Source: Enterococcus sp. DIV1094 (GTDB lineage Bacteria > Bacillota > Bacilli > Lactobacillales > Enterococcaceae). From it: a stretch of 64,000 nt of DNA. A program made the translations under genes and the position numbers. The stretch covers positions 186,001 to 250,000 of the forward strand of contig NZ_CP147250.1 of the NCBI RefSeq assembly GCF_017316305.2. The letters are read 5' to 3'. The number at the start of each line of letters is the position of its first letter. Within the stretch, counting starts at the first letter, position 1. The notes beneath the pieces were generated by a model, which had not been told where the DNA came from, ran no database searches, and worked only from the letters and a program-made list of their open reading frames with translations. Of this stretch, positions 36,698 through 46,813 are shown piece after piece.

Positions 36698-39409
36698 TTA
36701 TACCATCGTTTCATTATCTTTCTTACGTTTCAGCCAACTTGCTAGAGCGGTACCTACCGCACCAAAGCCTAACAATGCAAAAGCACTAACTACTTCACCT
36801 GTATTCGGTAATTTACCACCTCTGCCAGTACTAGTCGCTGCAGCATTAGTGCCCGAACCATTGCCGCTTCCCCCATTTGGAGTTGTACCAGGTTGATTGT
36901 TCCCAGGTGAATTATTACCGGAAGGATCACCAGCGTTATTCCCAGTATTTCCACCAGGTCCTCCGTTTCCGCCATTCCCACCATTACCACCTGAACGCGC
37001 TGTGGTAAGAACGATTGGGTCAGATTCTTCCCCTGCTGAAAAGTTCGTACTCTCGTCTGAAATAGCAGTAATCCAATAGCTCGTATTAGGACTTAATCCC
37101 ACAAACGCCCCATCCACCGCGGCTATCCCATCTGCATAAGCAACTACTCGTGCAAGAGGATTAGCTTGAGGGTCCGTATCATAGATCAGGAAAGTCACAT
37201 CTTGAAGCAACTCCTCTGCATGGTCATGGTACCAATCTTCACCAGGTGTATCTGGTGTATCATCATGATGAAGCAGCGCTGTCCCTGCAATCGTGATCAC
37301 TTCATGCGTATTGTTTTGTGCTGCTAGTTCTTCGTCAATTCTCAAGTAAGCCCCAGCTGCTTTTGTAATCGCTTCGACTTCAAAGAGATCCTCAATCAGG
37401 TAGGTATCCTCTCCGTTAGTTGGTAAGCTTGTTACATCATAATTAGAAAGATTGATCGTTCCCCAATCAAGTGTCCAGTTTGCCCCTTCGATCGTATTTG
37501 TGCCCGCAACACTATCTTTATATTTGAAGTCTTCTTCTATCCAAGTCGCTTCATCGCCTGGCGCTAAGCCAGTCAGTGTTGGCGCATCAAAACGATCGAT
37601 GTTTGTCGTTCCATTGAATGAACGAGCAAAAACCGTCCCTTTTTCTAGCGTAATTTCAGCTGGAGTAACTTCTACAGTTGCTTTATTCCAATGCTGTCCA
37701 GGTTCTAGCACAGTCAGACGTCTGAGTGGTGTAGCAGTAATTTCATAAGTGCCAATACTTGTCACCTCTAAAATCAAATATTGACCATCATCTGAGAGAC
37801 GGAACCCATCTGCATCTGTTCCAAAAAGATAATCAGCAGGATTGCCACCACGTCCAAATACAGAGAACGCATCAGAAAGGAGAACTTTTGTCTCTCTTCC
37901 ACCATATGGAACTTCGATCGTTTCACCTAATGCATCAATCGGTAACGTATCGACTTCATTACCTATTCCTAACTTAGGATAATTTGTCGTAGTATCCCAT
38001 ATCCAAGTACTACCGAAATCCCATCCATTGGATTTATAGGTACTTTGTGTTCGTAATTCAATGACATCTAACGGTTCGAGAACATCTGGGGTGATTTTGC
38101 CCTCCACACGTTCTCCACCGGCTAACACTTTGGAATTATTATAGTAATAACTATGAATACTATAATTTTCTATATTGAAATGGTGGACATTTGTCTCTCC
38201 AATGACATCCCCCATCGCGTAGCTATTCTTTGGCCTATAAGAATTAGATTTTCCGACAAATCCGCCAACAAAATCGACCCCAACGACATGCCCAGTGCTA
38301 TAGCTCCGAGCGACCTCCTTCGCAAGAGCCTGGATCTCTCCGATAAAACCACCAACCTTATTTATTCCAGTGACATCGCCAGTCGCATAAGAATCAACCA
38401 CTGTACCACCAAAATAATTTGTTCCAATCAATCCGCCATGGCCCTCGCCTCCTGAGCTAGTGACATTACCTGTCGCATATGAACGACTGACATGCCCATA
38501 ATGATTATAGCCAATCAAACCGCCGACATTGTGCACATTAGCTGTTACATGACCAGTTGCGTAACTATCGACTACAGTATTTCCATTGTAGCCAATCAAA
38601 CCGCCGACAGCCTGATTAGTGTCATTTACATCCCCATTAACTGTAACTGTCGCAGAAGATGAGGAACGAATCACAGCGGTACCATAAGTATTAATCGGTA
38701 TAAATCCGACTAGCCCCCCTACATAGGTACTACTAGCTTCAATACTTCCACCAATAATAGCAGAATCAGTGACAGTTGTTGGTCTCGTTGCATCACTGAT
38801 TCTGCCAATCAATCCACCGGTAGCACCTCCGCTGCCTCCTCCGATGACAAGTGGATTTTCTAATGTGATTCCGGAAATTCTTGCACCCTCAGTCACGCCA
38901 AAGAACCCACGATTGTCTTCATCACCTGATTGTACGCCCGTAGTCACTCTCATATTACGAATAACTGTTCCACGCGTGGCTATAAAACTTCCTGTGAATT
39001 TTGTTGCTGAAGTTGTCCCATAGCCCACAGGAATCCAGTCTGAAGTTAACGTGATATCATTCATCAATTGGTAGTGAGCGGTTAAATCATTTCTCATTTC
39101 ATTTAATTGAGCTTCAGTGGTGATTTGGAATGGAGAGTCGATAGAACCATTACCTCCCCCTGAAAATAAAGGTTCAATAGCCATTCCATTTGTCTCATCG
39201 AATTCTTCAGACAGTGAGAACTGATCTTCTAACCGATCTGTCGCTTCCTCTTGAGCGGTTGCTTTACCCGGTACACCACTACCACTTTCTGTTTGACTTA
39301 CCATCTCATCATTCTCTAAAGTGTTCGCAAAAGTTGGTACTGTTTGTGCCAACAACATAGAACTCAGAAGGATATTTGCAATCAGTTTTTTCTTACTCAA
39401 CTTAACCAT
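36698..39409 (-). CDS. LPxTG surface protein with GLUG repeats, paralog 1
   Basis: A 903-aa cell-wall-anchored protein. In order: signal peptide (about 1-28, KLSKKKLIANILLSSMLLAQ); acidic linker; 'QLMNDITLTSDWIPVGY' lead-in; five or more GLUG units (VGGLIGYN.., DSYATGHVT..); a YDG-like domain (VTPAEITLEKGTVFARSFNGT); a highly conserved C-module (IDEELAAQNNTHEVITIAGT, LLQDVTFLIYDTDPQ); a Gly/Asn-rich wall spacer; then LPNTG (about 867), hydrophobic segment and charged tail. Sortase A should attach it. I chose the ATG at 39409 with AAGGGTGG at 6 nt. It is the most diverged of four tandem paralogs. Adhesion or matrix building is likely; the ligand is unknown. Confidence 0.88.
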   Translation of the reverse strand: MVKLSKKKLIANILLSSMLLAQTVPTFANTLENDEMVSQTESGSGVPGKATAQEEATDRLEDQFSLSEEFDETNGMAIEPLFSGGGNGSIDSPFQITTEAQLNEMRNDLTAHYQLMNDITLTSDWIPVGYGTTSATKFTGSFIATRGTVIRNMRVTTGVQSGDEDNRGFFGVTEGARISGITLENPLVIGGGSGGATGGLIGRISDATRPTTVTDSAIIGGSIEASSTYVGGLVGFIPINTYGTAVIRSSSSATVTVNGDVNDTNQAVGGLIGYNGNTVVDSYATGHVTANVHNVGGLIGYNHYGHVSRSYATGNVTSSGGEGHGGLIGTNYFGGTVVDSYATGDVTGINKVGGFIGEIQALAKEVARSYSTGHVVGVDFVGGFVGKSNSYRPKNSYAMGDVIGETNVHHFNIENYSIHSYYYNNSKVLAGGERVEGKITPDVLEPLDVIELRTQSTYKSNGWDFGSTWIWDTTTNYPKLGIGNEVDTLPIDALGETIEVPYGGRETKVLLSDAFSVFGRGGNPADYLFGTDADGFRLSDDGQYLILEVTSIGTYEITATPLRRLTVLEPGQHWNKATVEVTPAEITLEKGTVFARSFNGTTNIDRFDAPTLTGLAPGDEATWIEEDFKYKDSVAGTNTIEGANWTLDWGTINLSNYDVTSLPTNGEDTYLIEDLFEVEAITKAAGAYLRIDEELAAQNNTHEVITIAGTALLHHDDTPDTPGEDWYHDHAEELLQDVTFLIYDTDPQANPLARVVAYADGIAAVDGAFVGLSPNTSYWITAISDESTNFSAGEESDPIVLTTARSGGNGGNGGNGGPGGNTGNNAGDPSGNNSPGNNQPGTTPNGGSGNGSGTNAAATSTGRGGKLPNTGEVVSAFALLGFGAVGTALASWLKRKKDNETMV

Positions 39410-39660
39410 AAAAACCCACCCTTTCATTTCTAACTATTTTTTAATTAACAACATTATTATCTCATAAAATAATAATAAATTGAATTTTTTAGCTGTTTTA
39501 AAGCTTATTATAATTAGATAACTCTAATTATATAATAACATTTTTATATTTATTTATTATGTGAATTTTCAAATTTCATCGTAGTGATTTAGGTTAGTGC
39601 CTCTGCAATAATTTAATAACGAATGATATTAAAACATCATAATGTTCATCCCCACTCATT
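39410..39660 (-). promoter_or_regulatory. Promoter module of surface gene 1
   Basis: The upstream region is clearly related to those of genes 3 and 4. It contains the 16-bp palindrome ATTAGATAACTCTAAT (39513-39528), lying 104 nt from the ATG, AT-rich -10-like sequences beside it, a conserved AGCTAAAAAATTCA on the minus strand, and CGAATGATATTAAAACATC further up (near 39621). The rest of the 532-nt gap up to 39941 holds the terminator of gene 2 and nothing else I can recognise. Confidence 0.6.
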
Positions 39661-39812
39661 TAATTCTCTACAAAAAAATGAGATCCCTCAGATAATTGAG
39701 CGACCATCGATCAATTGACTTTATTTCACTGATTATTTTTCCTTGGTATTCCACTCAAATCACTTGATATAAAACGATGCCTTGGAAAAAGGAATCAGAC
39801 AATACTAAAAAA

Positions 39813-39922
39813 GATTGAGATAATCACAGTCAGTTTTCAAAAATTGTCCAAAACTTAAAATCTAAACAGCTATTTTAAGGTCATAGGAATATTTATTGAA
39901 TCTGCCTATCATTATCTCAATC
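39813..39922 (-). terminator. Terminator-like element after surface gene 2
   Basis: GATTGAGATAAT (39813-39824) pairs with ATTATCTCAATC (39911-39922) around an 86-nt loop, and a T-run follows on the minus strand. Related elements with the GAGATTGA/TCAATCTC core follow genes 3 and 4. The long loop is unusual for a simple terminator. Confidence 0.6.
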
Positions 39923-39941
39923 TCATTCTTCAAATTATCGT

Positions 39942-42899
39942 TTAATTATTTTTCTTACCTTTCAACCAACTAGCCAAAGCTGTACCGACCGCACCAAAGC
40001 CAAGCAGTGCAAACGCACTTGCTACTTCACCTGTCTTCGGTAAATTACCACTTCTGCCATTACTTCCGGCCGATGCAGCATTCGTAGGAACACTTCCGTT
40101 ACCACTTCCAGAAGTATTTACACTTCCAACATTTGGAGTAGGGGTAGTTCCAGATTGATTGTTCCCTGGCTGATTATTGCCAGTTTGATTGTTTCCTGAA
40201 GGAGCGCCAATGTTATTTCCTGTGTTTCCTGTATTTCCACCGGTTCCTCCGTTATCTCCACCATTATCTCCATTTCCTCCGTTTCCTCCATTATCTCCTG
40301 AAAGTGATGTAGTAAGCATGATTGGGGCAGATTCTTCCCCTGAGCTAAAATTCGTACTCTCATCTGAAGTCGCAGTGATCCAATACGTGGTATTCGCACT
40401 TAACCCTACAAATGCCCCGTCTACTGCTGCTACGCCATCTGCATAAGCAACCACTCGTGCCAATGGATTCGCTTGTGGATCTGTGTCGTAAATCAAGAAG
40501 GTCACATCTTGAAGTAACTCCTCTGCATGGTCATGGTACCAATGCTCACCCGGTGTATCCGGTGTCTCATCATGATGAAGTAGCGCTGTACCCGCAATCG
40601 TAATCACTTCATGGGTGTTGTTTTGTGCCGCTAACTCTTCATCGATTTTCAAGAAAGCTCCAGCTGCTTTGATGATTCCTTCGACCTCGAATAAGTCGGT
40701 CACTTTGTACTCACCATTTTCATCTGCTGATAAACCAACGACTTCATAGTTTTCTTGATTCACGGTTCCCCAATCAATCTGCCAACTATCCCCTTCGATC
40801 GTGTTCGTTCCAGCAATAGGATCAGTGAACTGGAATACCTCTTCCTGCCAATTGATTTCGTCACCTTCAATTAAACCCGATAATGTTGGACGTTCAAAAT
40901 CAAGGATTTCTCTTGTTCCATTAAATGTTTGCTCAAATACCCTGCCTTTTTCCACAGTGATTTCAGCTGGAGTCACTTCAATCGTTGCCCTACCCCAGTT
41001 TTGTCCGGGTTCTAATGTGGTTAAACGTCTCAACGGAACCGCAGTGAGTTCATAAACACCCACACTGTCAATCGCCATGATCAAGTCATTGCCATCTTCG
41101 GAAATACTGATTGCTCCGCCACTCGACTCAATAAGAAAATCTTCAGGATTGCCGCCTCGACCAATCAAAGAGAAGACTTTTGCCAATGGAATGCGCGTTT
41201 CTGGTCCACTATACGTCACTTGAATCGTTTCTCCTAGCGCATTCATTGGTAATGTATCGACTTCATTACCTAATCCTAACTTGGGATAGTTTGTTTCAGT
41301 ATCCCAGAGCCAAACCGAGTTGAAATCCCAGCCATTCTTGCTATAGGTCGTTTGCGTACGTAACTCGATGACATCAACCGGTTCAAGTATACCAAGATCA
41401 TCTGGTAGTTGTTCAGGAACAGCCCCACCGTCTAAAACTTTTGCAAGATGATAGTAGTAATTATTTACCTTATTTCCTTCACCACCACCAAAAACATCAA
41501 CATTCCCAGTTCCACTAACATCGCCCATTGAATAACTATTTTGAATGGTAGTTGCTCCCAAAGCTCTACCTACGAAGCCCCCAGTATAATTTGTGCCGAT
41601 AACATTTCCTGTACTATAACTTCGCTGCGTCTCAAGAACGCCACTATCGATCATCCCCACGAGCCCACCTGTATTTTCATTTCCGTTTACATTCCCGGTG
41701 GCATAAGAATCGTAGATAGCTGCATCAGAATCGTTTAAACCGATAAGTCCACCTGTATAGTCACCACTACTAGTGACATTTCCTGTCGCATAGGAACGAG
41801 TGACCCTTCCACCAGAATTGTTACCAATCAAACCACCTGTATTCACCTGGGTACTTGTCACATCTCCAGTAGCATAACTGTCGATTATTTGCCCGCTAGT
41901 ACTTACGCCAAGCAAGCCACCTACTCCTTGACTTCTGATTGAATTAAACCTAATACTAGCGGAAGAAGAGGAACGAGAAACAATACTGGCTCCTGCGTAA
42001 CCAATTAAACCACCAATAAAACCATACATCGTTGATTCGATGCTTCCGCCAATAATCCTAGAATCACTCACTCTAGTAACAGAATCGGTAGAATCTCTGA
42101 CACGTCCGATCAATGCCGCAGTTCCAGCACCATCTCCTGCCACAACTCGCGGATTTTCAATAGTGATTCCAGAAATCGTAGCCCCATCGGTTGTCGCAAA
42201 AAGACCTCTATAGCCTTGCCCTGACACGGTATCAGACGAATTAGCCGTAATCGTTAAATTCCTGATCACAGTGCCAGGTTCAGCGGTCAAACTGCCTCTA
42301 AAATTTCTATTTACAGCGTCAAACGACGTAGAATAATAACCGACAGGAATCCACGCTGAAGTTAATGTAATGTCATTCATGATTCTATAATGCGCTGTCA
42401 GATCCGCTCGCATTTCATTCAACTGTTCTTCATTCGTTATTTGATAAGGTGAAACAGCTGTTCCTTCTCCTACACCCGTAAACCTTGAACTGATCGAAAT
42501 TTCTTCCAAATCTTCGTTCTCTTCTTGCGACTCAGCTATTGGTTCGGCAAACGTTTCTGCTTCATCCATCTCAGGTAAGTCTGCCTCTTCCGGTTCATCA
42601 GACAAAGATAAAGGTTTTTCTGGAAATGGTTCTTCTGCGTTTTCCTCAGTTTCTACCCTGATATCGCTCGCATCTTCCAAAGCCTCTATCTCATTGGATT
42701 CAACCTCATTATCCATGATTTCATCTTTAAGATTTTCTATTTCATCTAACTCTTCGACTGTTTCCTCATTTTCAGCTACTGGGTGATTCATTGGATCGAC
42801 ACTATCTAAAACACTTGCAAATGTCGGTGCAGTTTGTGCTAACATCATCGAACTTAAAAGTACACTTGCAAGCAGTTTTTTCTTGTTCAACTTCCTCAT
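39942..42899 (-). CDS. LPxTG surface protein with GLUG repeats, paralog 2
   Basis: A 985-aa protein with signal peptide (KLNKKKLLASVLLSSMMLAQ), a very acidic N-terminal region (about 30-135; Glu/Asp-rich), and the lead-in RIMNDITLTSAWIPVGYY. GLUG repeats (about 220-450: GGLIGYAG, DSYATGDVTS, GGLIGNNS, RSYATGNVTS), a YDG-like domain, the conserved C-module, a Gly/Asn spacer and LPKTG (953-957) follow. Start ATG 42899 has AAGGTGG at 7 nt. It lacks the promoter module seen before genes 1, 3 and 4 and lies 185 nt after gene 3. Its 3' end is nearly identical in DNA to gene 3. Confidence 0.88.
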   Translation of the reverse strand: MRKLNKKKLLASVLLSSMMLAQTAPTFASVLDSVDPMNHPVAENEETVEELDEIENLKDEIMDNEVESNEIEALEDASDIRVETEENAEEPFPEKPLSLSDEPEEADLPEMDEAETFAEPIAESQEENEDLEEISISSRFTGVGEGTAVSPYQITNEEQLNEMRADLTAHYRIMNDITLTSAWIPVGYYSTSFDAVNRNFRGSLTAEPGTVIRNLTITANSSDTVSGQGYRGLFATTDGATISGITIENPRVVAGDGAGTAALIGRVRDSTDSVTRVSDSRIIGGSIESTMYGFIGGLIGYAGASIVSRSSSSASIRFNSIRSQGVGGLLGVSTSGQIIDSYATGDVTSTQVNTGGLIGNNSGGRVTRSYATGNVTSSGDYTGGLIGLNDSDAAIYDSYATGNVNGNENTGGLVGMIDSGVLETQRSYSTGNVIGTNYTGGFVGRALGATTIQNSYSMGDVSGTGNVDVFGGGEGNKVNNYYYHLAKVLDGGAVPEQLPDDLGILEPVDVIELRTQTTYSKNGWDFNSVWLWDTETNYPKLGLGNEVDTLPMNALGETIQVTYSGPETRIPLAKVFSLIGRGGNPEDFLIESSGGAISISEDGNDLIMAIDSVGVYELTAVPLRRLTTLEPGQNWGRATIEVTPAEITVEKGRVFEQTFNGTREILDFERPTLSGLIEGDEINWQEEVFQFTDPIAGTNTIEGDSWQIDWGTVNQENYEVVGLSADENGEYKVTDLFEVEGIIKAAGAFLKIDEELAAQNNTHEVITIAGTALLHHDETPDTPGEHWYHDHAEELLQDVTFLIYDTDPQANPLARVVAYADGVAAVDGAFVGLSANTTYWITATSDESTNFSSGEESAPIMLTTSLSGDNGGNGGNGDNGGDNGGTGGNTGNTGNNIGAPSGNNQTGNNQPGNNQSGTTPTPNVGSVNTSGSGNGSVPTNAASAGSNGRSGNLPKTGEVASAFALLGFGAVGTALASWLKGKKNN

Positions 42900-42994
42900 A
42901 GAAAATCCACCTTTCAAATTATGATTTAAATCATTATTCACCTAATAAAAATAAGAGAGGCAAGTGAAATAAAACAGAAAACTACTCGAAAAAA

Positions 42995-43108
42995 GAGATT
43001 GAAACAAGGATGCATAATTTCTAAAAATAGTCCAACACCTAAAACTAAAAAGCTGATTTAAGGATTTGAGGATTACTTCTTGAGCCTACGCATAATTATC
43101 TCAATCTC
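42995..43108 (-). terminator. Terminator-like element after surface gene 3
   Basis: GAGATTGA (near 42995-43002) and TCAATCTC (43101-43108) form the same conserved long-loop element as after genes 2 and 4, with a T-run on the minus strand. Confidence 0.5.
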
Positions 43109-43125
43109 ACTTTTCAAATTATCGT

Positions 43126-46091
43126 TTAATTATTTTTCTTACCTTTCAACCAACTAGCCAAAGCTGTACCGACCGCGCCAAAGCCAAGCAGTGCAAACGC
43201 ACTTGCTACTTCGCCTGTCTTCGGTAAATTACCACTTCTGCCATTACTTCCGGCTGATGCAGCATTCGTAGGAACACTTCCGTTACCACTTCCAGAAGTA
43301 TTTACACTTCCACCATTTGGAGTAGGGGTAGTTCCAGATTGATTGTTCCCTGGCTGATTATTGCCAGTTTGATTGCTTCCTGAAGGAGCGCCAATGTTAT
43401 TTCCTGTGTTTCCTGTATTTCCACCAGTTCCTCCGTTGTCTCCACCATTATCTCCATTTCCTCCGTTTCCTCCATTATCTCCTGAAAGTGATGTAGTAAG
43501 CATGATTGGGGCAGATTCTTCCCCTGAGCTAAAATTCGTACTCTCATCTGAAGTCGCAGTGATCCAATACGTGGTATTCGCACTTAACCCTACAAATGCC
43601 CCGTCTACTGCTGCTACGCCATCTGCATAAGCAACCACTCGTGCCAATGGATTCGCTTGTGGATCTGTGTCGTAAATCAAGAAGGTCACATCTTGAAGTA
43701 ACTCCTCTACATGGTCGTGGTACCACTGTTCACCAGGTGTATCTGGTGTCTCATCGTGATGAAGAAGGGCAGTACCCGCAATCGTAATCACTTCATGGGT
43801 GTTGTTTTGTGCCGCTAACTCTTCATCGATTCTTAAGAAGGCACCTGCTGCTTTGACGATTCCTTCGACCTCGAATAAGTCGGTCACTTGGAAATTATCA
43901 CTTTCATCAGCTAATACACCAACGACTTCATAGTTCTCTTGATTTACGGTTCCCCAATCGATTCGCCAATTATCACCAGTAATCGTATTTGTCCCCGCAA
44001 TGCTGTCAGTATATTGGAATAGCTCTTCCTGCCAAGCGATTTCGTCGTCTCCGACTACCCCTGATAAGATTGGAAGATCGAAGTCAGTCACTTCCGTTGT
44101 ACCATTAAAAGTACGTTCAAATACTCTTCCTTTTTCTACTGTAATTTCAGCTGGCGTTACTTCAATCGTTGCTTTCCCCCAATTTTGTCCGGGTTCTAAT
44201 GTCGTTAAACGACTTAAAGGAACCGCAGTGATTTCGTAAATTCCTACACTGTCGATCGCCATGATCAAGTCAGTTCCATCTTCGGAAATACTGATCGCTC
44301 CGCCATCCGACTCAAAAAGGAAATCTTCAGGATTGCCGCCTCGACCAATCAAAGAAAACACTTCCGCTAAAGGAATGCGCGTTTCTGAACCACCATAAGT
44401 TACCTGGATCGTTTCACCGATCGCATTGATTGGTAACGTATCGACCTCAGTTCCTAAGCCTAATTTAGGATAATTCGTTTCTGTATCCCAGACCCAAACG
44501 GAGTTGAAATCCCAAACATTCTCGATATAGGTCGTTTGCGTGCGTAACTCGATGACATCAAGAGGCTCAAGTTTACCCATATCATTCGGTAGTTGTTCCG
44601 GGGCTACTCCACCGTATAAAACTTTCGCAAGATGATAATAGTAATTATTAACGATAGTTCCGCCTACACCAAAAACATCGACATTCCCAGTTCCACTCAC
44701 ATCTCCCATTGCAAAACTGTTTCGGATCCTAACTGATGCTCCAGACACTCTGCCTACAAAGCCTCCTGTGTAGTTTGTCCCAACGACATTCCCTGTACTA
44801 TAACTTTGTGCAACTTCAATTACCCCAGTATCGAGCATTCCAACTAATCCACCAGTATATCTACTACCTTGTACATTCCCTGTAGCATAAGAATCATAGA
44901 TAGATGCCGTATAAGAATTTCCTCCAATAAGGCCGCCAGTGTAATCACCACCACTAGTTACGTCTCCGGTTGCATACGAACGCTTGATCGTTCCACCAAG
45001 ATTATAGCCAATCAACCCTCCTGTATGTGCTCGGTTACTAGTTACATTCCCTGTAGCATAGCTATCGATGATTTGACCACGACCACTTACTCCAATCAAG
45101 CCACCTGTTCCTTCACTTGTTGTTGCAGCTAACGTAACAGTAGCTGAGGAAGAGGAGCGAGAAACAATACTATATTCGGAGTAACCAATCAACCCTCCAA
45201 TATATCCCTGTACGGTCGACTCAATATTCCCACCAATAACCTTAGTATCACTCACCATTGTAACAGCATTTGGCGAATCGATCACACGTCCGATTAACGC
45301 ACCTGTTCCAGCACCGTCTCCCGCAATAACATTTGGATTTTCGATAGTGATTCCAGAAATCGTCGCACCATCAGTTGTTGCAAAAAGCCCTCTATACCCT
45401 CGAGTCGCTGCTGTATCCGGTGAATTAGATTTGATCGTTAAATTTTTGATCACAGCACCAGGTTCAGACGTCAAACTACCTCTAAAATTTCTATTTATAG
45501 TATCATACGATGTAGAATAATAGCCGACTGGTATCCACTCTGACGTTAAGGTGATATCATTCATAATTCTATAATGCGCAGTCAGATCGTCACGCATGGC
45601 ATTCAGCTGTTCTTCATTTGTGATTTGATAAGGCGAGACAGCTGTTCCGTCTCCTACACCGGTAAATCTTGAACTGATCGAAGCCTCTTCTAAGTCTTCG
45701 TTCTCTTCTTGCAACTCAGGCATTTCTTCGACCAGTATTTCTACTTCATCACTTTCAGACAAGTTTGTTTCTGCCAGTTCGTCAGACGAAGGTAGCAAAT
45801 CCTCTGCTAGCACTTCTTGTTCGATTTTCTCAGTCGCTACCACTATATTGCTCTCATCATCTAGAATATCTGGTTCATTTGATGACACCTCTTCATCTAT
45901 GATTTCATCGATAAGATTTTCCATTTCATCTAATTCTTTAATTCTTCAATTGTTTCCTCTGCTTCAGTGACTGTGTGATTGATTGGATCGATATCTTCTA
46001 AAACGCTTGCAAAAGTCGGTGCTGTTTGTGCGAACACCATCGAACTTAACAGCACACTTGCAATCAGTTTTTTCTTGTTCAGCTTAACCAT
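43126..46091 (-). pseudogene. LPxTG surface protein paralog 3, frameshifted by 8-bp tandem duplication
   Basis: Translation from the ATG at 46091 (AGGTGG at 6 nt) gives the paralog signal peptide MVKLNKKKLIASVLLSSM and then 53 residues, ending at a TAG at 45930. The remaining 932 codons are open in another frame from 45924, with GLUG repeats, YDG-like domain, C-module and LPKTG. The cause is a perfect duplication of TAATTCTT (45931-45938 and 45939-45946). Deleting one copy restores a 985-codon gene, the same length as paralog 2. The internal ATG at 45924 has no signal peptide, so the downstream frame cannot yield an anchored protein. The rest looks intact, so the lesion is recent or reversible. 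Confidence 0.88.
45931..45946. repeat. 8-bp tandem duplication causing the frameshift
   Basis: Two adjacent perfect copies of TAATTCTT. Paralog 2 has a single copy of the corresponding codons (GAAGAGTTAGATGAA region). An 8-bp step shifts the frame, and slipped-strand mispairing could add or remove a copy. Confidence 0.85.
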
Positions 46092-46330
46092 AAAAAACCA
46101 CCTCTTATTTTCTAATTATATTTTAATTTATATGCACATTATCTCATAAAACTTTCTTTAAATGAATTTTTTTACTGTTTGAAAAGCTTTTTGTATTAGA
46201 TAACTCTAATTATATTATAACCTTTTGTTTTTTATTTCATTACGTAATCGTTAATATTTAATCGAAAAGATTTTAGCCTTTCGTTACTTGGAAATAGGAA
46301 AACATGCGATATTAAAACATTGTTATATTT
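46092..46330 (-). promoter_or_regulatory. Promoter module of surface gene 3
   Basis: ATTAGATAACTCTAAT (46195-46210) is identical to the gene 1 motif and again 104 nt from the ATG. The distal conserved CGATATTAAAACATTG lies near 46317. The remaining gap to 46735 is AT-rich, with partial similarity to the region upstream of gene 4 and no ORF I can support. Confidence 0.6.
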
Positions 46331-46735
46331 AACTCGACTCTTTCAATTATCCACTTAAATAAAACCGCTTACAAAGATAAGTTAGAAGCTATCCTCGGCA
46401 GCACATTTACCGCTCAACTCCTAAATACTTGTTTATTAACCTTTGCCATTATTCCAGTTGATAATGGTTATAATGTTTTTCAAAAACAAAAAAAACAAGA
46501 AAATAATAACAAATAACCTATTCCACAAACAATTAAATGATTGGACAGATCGTTGATATTATTGATATCACTGAGAGTCTAACACTAAGATACCATTCAA
46601 TAGACATGAATATTTATTCTTCCAACAAATGATCCAACACCCTAATTTCGTTATTTTATTTTCAGGAAATACCAATCTTTCAACTGATACACATAAGAAA
46701 AAAAATCGATCGAAATACATCAGAAAATAAAAAAA

Positions 46736-46796
46736 GAGATTGAGAAATAGGTCAACAAGAAGATTTTTTGAATCTGCTCACCATTCTCTCAATCTC
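46736..46796 (-). terminator. Terminator after surface gene 4
   Basis: GAGATTGAGA (46736-46745) pairs with TCTCAATCTC (46787-46796), with an inner AGATT/AATCT stem in the loop and a T7 run on the minus strand. Confidence 0.75.
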
Positions 46797-46813
46797 ATTC
46801 TTTATATTATCGT

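Noticed and set aside
36897..37079. Plus-strand ORF rich in proline (FPPGPPFPPFPP) opposite surface gene 1, and its equivalents in genes 2-4
   Set aside because: It is the antisense shadow of the Gly/Asn-rich spacer; no ribosome-binding site and the sense frame is clearly real.
45126..45924. Treating the 932-codon ORF of surface gene 3 as a complete gene from its ATG at 45924
   Set aside because: It lacks a signal peptide and a ribosome-binding site, and the true 5' end lies upstream across the 8-bp duplication.
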